Shown: piece after piece, positions 1 to 63,854 of the stretch
Numbering within the stretch: position 1 is the stretch's first letter
How the letters are laid out: each line of letters begins with the position of its first letter
Source of the DNA: Acestrorhynchus altus
Taxonomy: Eukaryota > Chordata > Actinopteri > Characiformes > Acestrorhynchidae
NCBI GenBank assembly: GCA_034509495.1
Contig: CM067506.1
Span: 15,570,528-15,634,527, forward strand
DNA: 64,000 nucleotides
Direction of reading: 5' to 3'
The notes under the pieces: model-generated
Seen by the model: the letters and a program-made list of their open reading frames with translations, nothing else
The model's database searches: none
Told to the model about the DNA's origin: nothing
Program-made: the position numbers and the translations under genes

Positions 1-295
1 ACCCCCACACCAAATTCACCAGAGACTGTAATACAGCCCTGTTCCCAACACTGAGACAAGATCTAAATAATGTCAGTCCAAAGTATGAAGTCTATTTCTA
101 ATTAATCTAATCATTAATGAATAATTCATTAAATAATAACTAAACAAATTAATCAGCACTATTTCTACTATTACCTAAGATACACTGAAGGACCGGAGAG
201 GTCAGAAAGCAGCTATTTTCACTAGAAATGCTTGTTTCAATTGGGAACAGGGAATGTTTACAAGAGATTTTATGTATGTCATGTGGGAAGCACGC

Positions 296-320
296 AAAAA
301 AAAAAAAAAAAAAAAAAAAA
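296..320. repeat. Poly(A) tract, 25 bases
   Basis: An uninterrupted run of 25 A bases on the plus strand; no retroelement body could be recognised upstream of it. Confidence 0.95.
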
Positions 321-529
321 TCCCTCAGCCTGGAGGCAATGCGCTGTAGTTTCCACCAAGCAGAAACCAAGCCTGATAACCACATATGGGTTATATTCAT
401 GACCATCACCACTGTAATTTCAAACCATACTACAGAGCTCTTATTAATATGAATGAAAGGTTCTGCAATAGAACGACTTCTCTAACTGCTAGCCTCAGTC
501 TCTAAAATTCACAGCCCGGTGTATCAGCA

Positions 530-863
530 AGGGCTGGGCAATATATCAATAATGCTATCCACATTGGGATGTAAACGGGAGCGGGATATGGGCTGAGGAA
601 TATTGTTTATATCGAGCTCTCTTGCTCTACACTCTTCTCAGTTCCTCCTCTACTTTGCTCCCTTTCACACTCTTTTCTACCGTGGAGTTACCGTGAAGAA
701 GAAGAAGATCAAGTTTCAATATTTAAATATAGATGGAAGAAGGAATTCATGAGGTGTCCTTATTTTTTTTATACATCCTATATGATATGTATACATCATA
801 TACAGCCACTCAGCTTAAATACATTAGGAAATGATTTTTTTCCCCCACATTGCCAAGCCCTAA
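530..863. mobile_element. hAT-type MITE with 8-bp target duplication
   Basis: The ends are AGGGCTGGGCAATAT and the inverse AGCCCTAA, and the element is flanked by the identical 8-bp duplication TATCAGCA at 522-529 and 864-871. An 8-bp duplication is the hAT hallmark. The interior has no open frame and is shared, more or less decayed, with copies near 31,370-31,605, 44,515-44,830, 48,361-48,695 and 60,550-61,044. Confidence 0.85.
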
Positions 864-1675
864 TATCAGCAATACAGTTTAGTGTTTTAACACACTGTCT
901 CCAATTCCATTTTACAATACATATTAAATATGTCAAACTGTCCGACCTTCACAAGCTCCAGAGCACTACTGAGTGATAAGAAGCTCTAATCAGTCTTAAG
1001 TCAACATCTAGAATGAAACAGGTCTTGGCTCGGCTTGGTTTTTGCAAGTCTGCCCAGAGTGATGCTGTTGCTTTCTACCAGCAGGGGGAGCCTATACAAC
1101 ATGAGCTGTAGAGCTACTTCAACTGTAGCCTTTGACTGCAATTGCGGAGTGCTTGCATCAGCAAAATAGCAAATCTGCTGCCTCTTCCTAATGGGACGTT
1201 TGGCTTTGGTGCTTTAAAAGTAAGTTAGCTCGGTTCTGATTGTCAATGTCACACAAACATCTCGCATCTCCAATATGGAGGCTTCACAGAAAGAAGAGCT
1301 GAAAAACATTTCTATTGGTCCGTTGTGCACAAGCTTAAGTGCAAATTGTACGATTTGTTTTTGCATGACCGTGACAATATGTTTCTTTGGTCTATTGATT
1401 AATTAATGTTGGTCTTCATGATCACATGACAAGTCTACCTAACAGTGACTGGAAAAGAGAGCCCAGTCACATCCACACCTGCAGAATTCAGGCCTCCTCT
1501 CAAGCCCTTTGTTAAAGACTATTTGAAGCATCTTTTTATCGTCACATTCTTTTGAACTTGAACTGTACATTTGGAGAATGTCTGACATGCACAGACAGCT
1601 GCAAAATCACACACAAACACAGACACACACATACACACAATAAAAGGCACACACAGCCCAGAGGTGGTACAGTAC

Positions 1676-1726
1676 CCATGGGCTCCTCGTCTGCTACGCC
1701 ATCTTCAGGTTCTGGTTGTGGCACCT
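1676..1726 (-). CDS. cep170: Candidate alternative 51-nt cep170 exon
   Basis: The segment lies between TTTTATGCAG and a weak GTACTG donor. It is open in exactly the phase left by coding exon 12 and returns the same phase (51 = 2 + 48 + 1), giving EVPQPEPEDGVADEEPM. No CEP170 block that I remember corresponds to it, so it may be a lineage-specific or alternatively used exon, or chance. It sits beside a short CA-rich stretch. Low confidence. Confidence 0.3.
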
Positions 1727-3233
1727 CTGCATAAAAGTTCTCTTTATGAACAATACAAGCGTGCAGGGACACCAAAACACGAACAGTCAAACCATAAGTA
1801 CATAAGTACAGATGACAGACAATGAAAATAAGGCACAGTGAGACAAAACACAAATACCAGATAACCGACTGAAGGCTGGATTATTCTCTGTTACCTATTA
1901 ACAATTAAGCATTAGTTAGAGCACATGTAGATCATATTGAGAGGCCTCTCAAAATGAATTAAGCCCCGTTTTACAAAATGTTACCTTCAGCAAAATGCGA
2001 TAAAAACGACAATTTAATTCATGTTTATGTTTAAATGACTAAAGTACAAAGACATGACTTTTAATGTTGTGGCAGACCAACCTAATTGTATTTTGTAAAC
2101 ATAAACACATTTGATTGAATTGAATTTGATGCCTGAAACTTTATAAATAGAGAAATATTAGAAAGAAAGGAGAAGGAAATATTAGAAAGAAGTGAAACTG
2201 TGGTATTTATGTTGCATTAAAAATACAGGACTTTTTTTACATGATATGTAAAATGGATGATGTTTGGTAGGTAAAATCTGCATCTGGCAGATATGGCATG
2301 GAAAATGCCTTACATGACATTGCACAGCCTGCAATAGTTGAGTGAACAAAAGCAAAAAATGTAGCTCCAAAATACTGTAGAAGGAATCAATGAATCCAGA
2401 AAAATCTCAGGCCGTGTAAGACAAAGCCGGAAATCACAGCTGAACGTGTCTTTCCTTCGAGTCCTCAGACAGTATTGGATAAAATAGTACTTATAAAATC
2501 CACTGACACTTAATCACTGTCCCACGAAAAGAAATGCAGCCTGAAACCCCAGTAAGTTAAGGAGAAAGCCATGCAGCATGCTTTTGCTGAAACATCAAAG
2601 ATTACTCCACTCAATGTGTCCATGGACATTTCAGTAAGTCTGTAGTCCAGATCGTTCTATTGAAAATGTGTGCTGCACCGTGAGGAGGTGAATCTGAAAA
2701 TGGTAACTACATACTGTGGAGCAGCTGACGTCTGGTGTAGAGCAAGAGCAGGCAACATGTTTCGCTTGCTATACTGTAACAATAAGTATCTTTGGTGTCC
2801 AAACGACTAGAAAGTAAATTTTGAGGCATCAAATTCTGAATTTGTTTATATTCATAAAATGCAACTGAGCTGGTTAGCCAAAAATACTAAACTTCTCTTC
2901 TTTGTGGTTCTTTCATTTTAACTGCATTTTACAAAATGTCCCAGCATTCCCAGAAATGCGGTTTGTAGCTACTATTAAAAATATAAAGGCACACTGTGTC
3001 TAAATACACGTACAAATGGGAAAACATATACACAGACCATCAAAAGTCTGGATACATTTTGGTGATGTAAATGTAAACACAGCTAATACTTTACTAACAC
3101 TTTGCACATACAGTTGTGCTCAAAAGTTTACATACCCCGGCAGAACATTTGCTTTCTTGGCCTTTTTTCAGAGAATGTAAACGATAACACAAAACTTTTT
3201 TTCCACTCATGGTTAGGGGGGTTTGGTGAAGCC

Positions 3234-3433
3234 ATTTATTGTCAAACTCCGGTTACCCCCACAGTCCAAAGACATGGATGGTAGGTGAATTGGTGACTCT
3301 AAAGTGGCCCTTCGTGTGGATGTGTGTGTGTGAGCCCTACGATGGACTAGCGCCCTGCGTTCAGAGTCACCCCTGACCCTATTCAGGAATAAGCGGTTCA
3401 GAAAATGGATGGATGGATGGATTTATTGTCAAA
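3234..3433. mobile_element. LINE-type 3' tail fragment nested in the Tc1 arm, with GGAT tail
   Basis: The 174-bp insert (3,247-3,420) is bounded by a perfect 13-bp duplication ATTTATTGTCAAA at 3,234-3,246 and 3,421-3,433, and ends in GGATGGATGG. Its body (CAGTCCAAAGACATGGATGG, a CGCCCTGCGTTCAGAG segment, GAATAAGCGGTTCAGAAAAT) resembles the common fish LINE 3' end of the L2/CR1 kind. That class assignment is from memory. Confidence 0.75.
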
Positions 3434-3699
3434 GAATGTGTTTTCTCTTTTTAAATCATCCAAAAACATCCAAATGACCCTGATCAAAAGTTCATATACC
3501 CTGGTGATTCTGGCCTGATAACATGCAGAGAGGTTGAATGGCTGAATGGTTGAATGGCTACTAAAGGTAACATCCTCACCTGTGACCTGTTTGTTTATAA
3601 TCAGTGTTTGTGCATAAAAGCTGAGTGAGTTTCTGGGATCCAGACAGACTCTGGCATCTTCCATTCAGCCACTGACGTTTCTGGATTGTGAGTCGTGAG

Positions 3700-4386
3700 G
3701 AAAGCAAATAGCGATACAAAAAGATATCTAAGGAATTGATAATGCCGGTCAGCCGTGTTCAAACTGTGATTAACAAATGGAAAATCAGATGCTCTGTCAA
3801 ATCGAAACCAAACTTTCAGCCACAACTGCCAGGAAAATTGTTCGGGATGCAAAGAAAAACCCACAAATAACATCAGCTGAAATAAAGGACTCTCTGAAAA
3901 CTCTAAAAAGCCATTACTGCACAAATGCCACAAAGTATCTCACCTACAATACGCCAGCACAGAGCACAGAGACAAGCCTCAAATCTTCGGGAACAAGGTC
4001 ATCCGGACTGATGAGACCAAAATCAAACTTTTTGGCCGCAACCATAAACGTTGCATTTGGAGAGGTGTCAACAAGGCCTATGATGAAAGGAACACTATTC
4101 ATATTGTAAAGCACGGAGGAGGATCGCTGATGTTTTGGGGATGTCTGAGCTACAAAGGCACAGGAAACTTGGTCAAAGTTGAAGGAAAATGAATGCAGCA
4201 CGTTATCAGCAAATACTGAAGGGAAAATTTGCCCTCATCAGACCGGAAGCTGCACATTGGACGTACTCAGACATTCCAACATGACAACGATCCAACGATC
4301 TGAGAAAATAAAGAGCCTCATCCACACCTACCATAAAAGACTTCAAGCCGTCATTGACATTAGTGGGGGCAATACATGGCATTAAG
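3700..4386 (+). pseudogene. Broken Tc1-like transposase
   Basis: Fragments in shifting frames include KLSATTARKIVRDAKKNPQ (helix-turn-helix region), TDETKIKLFGRN (first catalytic Asp), WRGVNKAYDERNTIHIVKHG and SLMFWGCLSYKGTGNL. Frameshifts and stops separate the pieces, and the C-terminal catalytic part is degraded, so no active transposase is expected. Confidence 0.88.
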
Positions 4387-4731
4387 AACTGGGGTATGTA
4401 AACTTTTGATCAGGGTCGTTTTTGGTTGTCATTTTGATTTACAAAGAGAAAACACAATCTTTTGACAATAAATGGCTTCACCAAACACCTAACCATGAGT
4501 GGAAAAAAGGGTTTTGTGCTATCATTCATACTCTCAGAAAAAAGCCAAGAAAGCAAAAATTCTGCCGGGTTACGTAAACTTTTGAGCACAACTGTATTTA
4601 GTAACATTCCAGTTACATCATAGTATATTCTTTCATTTTTGAACAACACCAAACTATGATTAGAGCTATGGCCCAAACGGTTGAAGTGGTTTAAAGAGAT
4701 CAAATGTTTACGTGGATTAAGTGGTTTAAAC

Positions 4732-4961
4732 CAGGGTTTCTCAACCTGTGGTCCAGGGACCACCAATGGGCCGTTAAGCCCTGTCTAGTTGTCCCCCCAG
4801 TCCATCCTCGGGGTCTAGACAATAATCCATACTAGGCTGGTAATGGCACTCAGAAAAAAGATTTGGTACAAGTAAAAATTGAGAGATCAGTTGTGTTATA
4901 CGTTAATGCTTTCTAGTTATAAGCCGGTGGGCCATGAGATGCAAAAGGTTGAGATCCCCAG
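4732..4961. mobile_element. hAT-type MITE, CAGGGTTTCTCAACC family, decayed
   Basis: It starts CAGGGTTTCTCAACC and ends GGTTGAGATCCCCAG. Flanking 8-mers GTTTAAAC and ATTTAAAA match at six of eight bases. It is the same family as the better preserved copy at 45,099-45,324. Confidence 0.75.
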
Positions 4962-5102
4962 ATTTAAAAAGATCATAACATTAACACGAGGAGGTCATGA
5001 AGGAATATGTACTTAAAATCCAAATATATTCAGTGATGTGATACAAACACAGCCTAGACAACAGAAAAGTGTTCCTATCCTGAGTGAGTGCTGTATGCTC
5101 AC

Positions 5103-59200
<54,098 letters not shown>

Positions 59201-59254
59201 TGTCATCGCAACGCGATCTTCTCCAAAACTGTATTTTAAATAAACACTAAAAGA

Positions 59255-59349
<95 letters not shown>
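59255..59349. repeat. TTA trinucleotide microsatellite
   Basis: About 31 TTA units with one TTG interruption, in the space between the divergent genes. Confidence 0.97.
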
Positions 59350-59350
<1 letters not shown>

Positions 59351-59411
59351 TTTTAATAAAATGGTGCTGTTTTGTCTCTACCTGTCATTATTATAAATTA
59401 TATAATTGTCA

Positions 59412-59474
59412 TACATATATATATATATATTATAGCAGCATATATAATATATATTTATATAACACATTTATATC

Positions 59475-59543
<69 letters not shown>

Positions 59544-59633
59544 CAGCATATATATATATAATTGATATAAATGTGTTATATAAATATATATTATATATGC
59601 TGCTATAATATATATATATATATTATATATATA

Positions 59634-59727
<94 letters not shown>

Positions 59728-59735
59728 ATATATAA
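59412..59735. repeat. AT-rich palindromic repeat region
   Basis: Two perfect 54-bp inverted arms, 59,430-59,483 and 59,555-59,608, both containing TATAGCAGCATATA or its inverse, are separated by an AT run and a partial direct copy of one arm end (59,538-59,552). A further long AT run extends to 59,733. Confidence 0.95.
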
Positions 59736-59765
59736 AACGCTCTCCTTCTTATTCCCTAACCTAAT
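59734..59765. repeat. Inverted copy of a promoter-proximal segment
   Basis: AAAACGCTCTCCTTCTTATT then CCCTAACCTAAT is the reverse complement of 58,829-58,860 apart from one extra C, and is embedded in AT repeat. Confidence 0.92.
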
Positions 59766-59849
59766 ATATATATAATATAATTTATATAAATTCATATAAA
59801 TGTATACATTTTATATATAAATATATATACATTCTTGCGTTTTTGTGTA

Positions 59850-59945
59850 GTTCTTATACGCGACCTCTCTGTTCCGAGGCTGGGCGCAAGGGTCGATCTA
59901 GGACTACAGTTCCCAGAAACCTTTGCACGTTTACGGAAGTTTGAT
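59850..59945 (+). promoter_or_regulatory. sdccag8: sdccag8-side core promoter: ZNF143/THAP11 and ETS motifs
   Basis: ACTACAGTTCCCAGAA (59,903-59,918) matches the known ZNF143/THAP11 promoter motif (ACTACAATTCCC type). TTACGGAAGT (59,931-59,940) contains the ETS core CGGAAGT. The stretch has several CpGs and follows directly on the AT repeat. Such motifs mark housekeeping-type start sites. Confidence 0.7.
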
Positions 59946-60190
59946 CTGTGATTCAAGTGTTGACGGTTAGGCTGTGTCTGGCGCGTTGAGTTCTTCTTGT
60001 AAGCAGTGCGATGTTTGGACTGAAGTAGAGCTCTGCGCTGCTGAATGGACTTGTGATGGGCTTCTGCTCACGCATAATGTAAAAATAGAAGCCGTCCGCG
60101 CTCGACTCGGACGAAGAGGAGAATTAGAGGAGCGTATCAGAAGAAGCTGAGAGTGATAGTTCATGACGTTGGCGGGCAACAGACAGGTCA
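59945..60190 (+). other. sdccag8: Probable first exon region of sdccag8 (boundaries unresolved)
   Basis: The CpG-containing sequence downstream of the promoter motifs has candidate donors (for example CAGACAG|GTCACT near 60,186 and GCTGAG|GTGGGA near 60,256). Several short ATG frames stop quickly, and no start matching the SDCCAG8 N-terminus was found, so coding content is left open. Confidence 0.4.
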
Positions 60191-60549
60191 CTTTCAGGCA
60201 CCGCTTGTTTGGTCTTTTTCATTCTTCGCGCGTTAATCTGGTAACTTTGGCTGAGGTGGGAGCAAAGTAGGTAACAGACTACAAATCTAGCTCTCTGAGG
60301 ACTTTCTGCATCATTCAGTGGTTGATGTTTGAGCTGCTTCGTTGTACAGAAGACTTCTTTACTGCTGGGCTGATGTTTCCAGCAGCGCAGCACAAATATA
60401 TGTGGACCAGTGAACCCACGTGTGCTGGAGTTGAGTTTTTGGTGCGATATTATATTTATGTCAAGAAGCGAACATCTCAGCAAGAGAAGTCCTGTATGTT
60501 TATGTCCCTTGTGTAAAGCCTTTTTCTGTGCCCTGCTCCACTTCCTGCT

Positions 60550-61044
60550 TCTTCTCCTCTCTCTGCTCTCTCCTCTGCTCTCACCCCCTCCTCTACTCTG
60601 CTCCCTCACTCTGCTTCAGCTCCTCCTTTACTCTGCTCCGTCAACTCCTCCTTTCCTTTCCTCTACTCTGCTCCCTCACTCTGCTGTCAGGTCCTCCTCT
60701 ACTCTGCTCCTCCTCCACTCTGCTTCTCCTCTACTCTGCTCCGTCACTCTACTGTCAGCTCCTCCTCTACTCTGCTCCTCCTATATTCTGCTCTTCTTAT
60801 ACTCTGCTCTGCTCCCTCACTCTGCTGTCATCTCTCTACACTTTCACTTCCACACTATGGAGGGGGCATAAGACTTTGTGTGAAAGAAACAAAGATCAAA
60901 TTTAATCTTTAAATATAGTAAAGATGGAAAGGATTTCATGGGGTGTCCTAATTTTTCCACATCATATGTATATCATATATCATATATATATAAGCTATTC
61001 ATCTAAAAATCTTGGGATAAGAAATTTGTGCATGCCCAGCCCTG
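60550..61044. mobile_element. hAT-type MITE with internal minisatellite expansion
   Basis: The right end GCCCAGCCCTG and the segment AAGATGGAAAGGATTTCATG with GGGGTGTCCTAA match the 530-863 family. The interior, 60,553-60,832, is expanded into tandem copies of CTCCTCTACTCTGCTCC and CTCACTCTGCTGTCAG. The left terminal repeat was not found. Confidence 0.7.
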
Positions 61045-61480
61045 GTAAGTAGTGGTAACTCTGGACAAATAGGTTATTATTTTCTTACTTTTTGTACAGT
61101 AACCCAAAGTACTGGATTATAACCAATAGCTTAATATGAATCCATCTGTGTTTTTGTTATATATTTAAAGGGCTTATATCGTCAGTTTTTTTTGTCAATT
61201 TTATTGCTCTCCATGGTTTTTATCCCCTGCAGCTGCTCTGTACACTCTGTAAATAATTCTGGATGAACCCATACAAATAGTATTGATTACTCTTATTTTA
61301 CATTCACTTCCATTTAATTTAGGAATATTTTTTGCCTGGTTCCATTTTTAACACCCTGTGGTGTTTATTCTTAACTCTCTTGGGTGTCTTCATTCTATCT
61401 GCTACAAATAATGCTAAGTTTTGGGATGTTAATCTGTACTACGTTTGATTGCTTCAGAGAGCTAACTTTTGATGTAGCAG

Positions 61481-61583
61481 CTGAGCAGCATGTTGGCAAA
61501 CCAGAGCTCTGAAGCTGAGGCCTTGGAACAAGGGAGCAATCAGAGCAGCCTGCAGGAAAGCTCATGGCATCATGTGCAGCAGA
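61481..61583 (+). CDS. sdccag8: Probable sdccag8 coding exon (N-terminal region)
   Basis: Open from an acceptor TGTAGCAG: LSSMLANQSSEAEALEQG, then SSLQESSWHHVQQ. The WxxxQQ part parallels human SDCCAG8 (AWPELQQS). A GTGGAA donor at 61,584 leaves the phase needed by the next exon but is weak; a better-looking GTACAG at 61,594 would be out of phase. The 3' boundary is therefore uncertain, and the true start codon should lie in an upstream exon. Confidence 0.5.
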
Positions 61584-61715
61584 GTGGAAACGGGTACAGA
61601 AACCCACTCCATAGGCAGTTACCCTTTCCTTACGCAATAACAGATGAAAGGGCAGAAATATTAATAGTTATTTTTCTGATTTCCTTCAATCAGCTCGTTC
61701 TCTCTTCATAAACAG

Positions 61716-61771
61716 CCCGAAAAGCACAACTACAGTCTCTTTTCTCCTTCAAGAAGACTGTTGTTCCCAAG
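61716..61771 (+). CDS. sdccag8: Probable sdccag8 coding exon
   Basis: The 56-nt exon between TTCATAAACAG and AAG|GTAGGT encodes RKAQLQSLFSFKKTVVPK in the frame joining directly to KHTDEAG of the next exon. It corresponds loosely to the family segment NQLKDLLRQQ...SPSRRRK. Both splice sites are good; sequence similarity is weak. Confidence 0.6.
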
Positions 61772-62683
61772 GTAGGTTACACGAGTTAAATGAAAAAAAA
61801 CGAATTAGGTGATTAGTAATCAGTAATTCACTTGTAGCATAGATGTCACACATTTAGTGTAAACAGTCCCTGACCGTCAAATGCTAAGCCTCTTTTGTTT
61901 ATGTATTATGTATAGTGATATTTAAATTATACTGGAATTGATGCATTTATTAGGCGGTACTGGGATATCTGCATCTGTTGATTTTACTACACTTCTACAA
62001 GTCTAGTGCTAATCCAAGTGATTTTAGTTCTGATTCTGTCTAAATTTTAAATATGTTAATGTACCTACCAGCAGCAAGAGGCACAGCAGGTAGTGTGTGT
62101 ACTACTTACCTCCAGGGCTCCTGGGGTTTGAGGCCTTGATTGCTGCCCTGGTCTCAATCTTTGTAGGGTTTGATGTGTTCTGGGTTTTTCAGTTTCCTCT
62201 CCCAAAAACACATGGTAGGTAAATGGGCTATGCTAAATTACTCCCATGTGTGTGTATTCAATGTGTGTGAAAAGGATGTTTGTGGTACCGTGCAATAGTT
62301 TGGCACCCCTACCCAGGGTACCTCCATTATTCTGGAATGGAGCTCGCACCTACTGCAACCTTGACAAGGAAGAAGCAGATAAGATGATGACTGAATGTAA
62401 CATAGATATGTATTTTTGCACAAAATGCTGAACTTAGGAGGAATGTCTGAGAGAAGTGTTGTGTTATGTGGTTTATGATGTGGCAACTATACTAATTATA
62501 GTTATATAAAATTATATAATTTAATGCCATACACAAAACTTTTTCAGGCAACATACATTTCACTACTGGTGCATCTAAAAATAGAATATAGTAAAACAAA
62601 AATTTTTTAATATAATTTACAAAGGCAAATGGTCACATATATTTACAATATGAAATATAAACCTTTAATATATATTAACACTC

Positions 62684-62684
<1 letters not shown>

Positions 62685-62752
<68 letters not shown>
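62685..62752. repeat. AT dinucleotide microsatellite
   Basis: About 33 AT units. Confidence 0.95.
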
Positions 62753-62757
<5 letters not shown>

Positions 62758-62865
62758 CAAAGGTCTGATTAGTTTTTTTTCCAAACTTTACAATTTTATT
62801 TTTTGAATAAATAATATAATATAATAATAATAATATGCTGTGCATTAACTTGTTTTATTGCCAGG

Positions 62866-62869
62866 AAAA

Positions 62870-62930
<61 letters not shown>
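62866..62930. repeat. Poly(A) followed by AT microsatellite
   Basis: About 22 A bases followed by about 21 AT units; possibly an old retroposon tail. Confidence 0.92.
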
Positions 62931-62933
<3 letters not shown>

Positions 62934-63320
62934 TCACTTGTTCCCAGAGTTATTTTCCTGATGGTTCCGTATGGTTTCAGTATTACCACCAGCAATTGAT
63001 GGCTTGATAACACATTTGAGATGTCCTTCAGTCTTTTGGTACATATTCAGGTCATTGTTTACTTGATTAGTACCTCCTGCAGTGTGATTCAGATTACATT
63101 GATTTATCACAGCATGGCCTTAGCAGCCTGCGGTAATCAGAAACGATTTCAAAGTCATTTGTCTTTCAATGCAACATGACAAAAGGATAAAATGTTCAAT
63201 TAATGTGCCTTTTGGCATGTTTCATCATTTTCAGATTTACACTGGTTTTAAATCTTTACAAAACACTTCCCTGCTCTTTTATGTGTTACTCATTCAATAA
63301 ACTCACTCTGGATCCAACAG

Positions 63321-63434
63321 AAGCACACAGATGAGGCCGGTAGCAGTTTGCCTGCAGTTCAAGACCTGGTTCCTATCATTCACAACCAGTCAGAGTACAT
63401 CCAGCACCTTGAGGCTGAGGTCAAGTTCTGCAAG
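63321..63434 (+). CDS. sdccag8: sdccag8 coding exon
   Basis: The 114-nt exon, phase 0 to 0, encodes KHTDEAGSSLPAVQDLVPII then HNQSEYIQHLEAEVKFCK, matching human SDCCAG8 MHDLVHTINDQSQYIHHLEA with EVKFCK. The acceptor is GATCCAACAG and the donor AAG|GTTAGT. SDCCAG8 is a coiled-coil protein of centriolar satellites, distal appendages and the ciliary base, and is mutated in a human nephronophthisis-related ciliopathy. Confidence 0.95.
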
Positions 63435-63539
63435 GTTAGTCCTATGATTGAAGGTAGGATTACCAGTGCAGGCTTAATGATCTCAGTCCTTTGTAAACAC
63501 ATAACCCAGTTTTGTATTGTGCTTATATCTTCAAAAAAG

Positions 63540-63665
63540 GAAGAGCTCCTTTCCATGAAGCAGCGAGTCCAAGTGGTGGTTGTAGAGAATGAGAAACTGC
63601 ATGAAGAACTCAAGTCAAAGATGGTTGAGGACACTTTAAAGGAGTACACACTCTTGGATGGCACG
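63540..63665 (+). CDS. sdccag8: sdccag8 coding exon
   Basis: The 126-nt exon encodes EELLSMKQRVQVVVVENEKL then HEELKSKMVEDTLKEYTLLD and GT. It aligns with the family EELSGMKNKIQVVVLENEGL and ETLREQTLLDA, the first long coiled coil. The acceptor follows TTCAAAAAAG, with a poor pyrimidine tract; the donor is ACG|GTATAT. The preceding intron is 105 bp and open in the same frame. Confidence 0.95.
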
Positions 63666-63749
63666 GTATATATTATTAAATTGTGGAGTAGTGCTATAGA
63701 GCAAGTAATTTTGCTTAATAAATTGATCAAATTTGATGATCATTTCCAG

Positions 63750-63854
63750 GTAAATGGAGAAACCACAATGGATAAAATCACCTTAACACCTTCAGCAAAA
63801 CCTAGACAGGCTTTCCTTCATCAGACGGAGGACAATAAATGGAAAAAAGAGCTG
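63750..63854 (+). CDS. sdccag8: sdccag8 coding exon, last in the window
   Basis: The 105-nt exon between TTTCCAG and CTG|GTATGT encodes VNGETTMDKITLTPSAKPRQ then FLHQTEDNKWKKEL. The position corresponds to the diverged linker after TLLDA in the mammalian protein. Splice sites and phase are good; similarity is low. The gene continues beyond the right edge. Confidence 0.8.

Larger units (their letters stand above)
3111..4594 (+). mobile_element. Tc1/mariner element, non-autonomous remnant
   Basis: The terminal repeats CAGTTGTGCTCAAAAGTTTA and the inverse TAAACTTTTGAGCACAACTG both lie inside TA dinucleotides (3,109-3,110 and 4,595-4,596), the Tc1/mariner target. The inverted arms extend about 200 bp, as in teleost elements with long repeats. 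A second element is inserted in the left arm (3,247-3,420). Confidence 0.93.
1..5102. other. Left intronic region of cep170 below coding exon 12
   Basis: No further certain coding exon was found. The interval holds a 25-base A run (296-320), a hAT MITE (530-863), the candidate micro-exon (1,676-1,726), a Tc1-like element with a nested insertion (3,111-4,594) and a second hAT MITE (4,732-4,961). The rest is unremarkable AT-rich sequence. Confidence 0.7.
61772..63320. other. sdccag8 intron (1.5 kb)
   Basis: AT-rich, with a decayed MITE-like stretch from about 62,566, an AT repeat (62,685-62,752) and a poly(A) run passing into an AT repeat (62,866-62,930). No gene. Confidence 0.7.

Noticed and set aside
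3405..3420. GGAT array as a possible CRISPR-like or telomeric repeat
   Set aside because: It is only a short 4-bp tail of a retroposed fragment.
59311..59795. Open frames of Ile-Tyr and Leu repeats
   Set aside because: Translations of AT and TTA microsatellites.
60166..60276. ATG at 60,163 (MTLAGNRQ...) as the sdccag8 start
   Set aside because: Poor start context and no similarity to the SDCCAG8 N-terminus; it stops without joining a known exon.
60410..60905. Two overlapping Leu/Ser-rich open frames
   Set aside because: Produced by the CTCTACTCTGCTCC minisatellite read in different frames.
61594..61600. GTACAG as donor of the sdccag8 exon at 61,481
   Set aside because: It would leave two bases and break the frame with the next exon, whereas the weaker GTGGAA at 61,584 keeps the frame.
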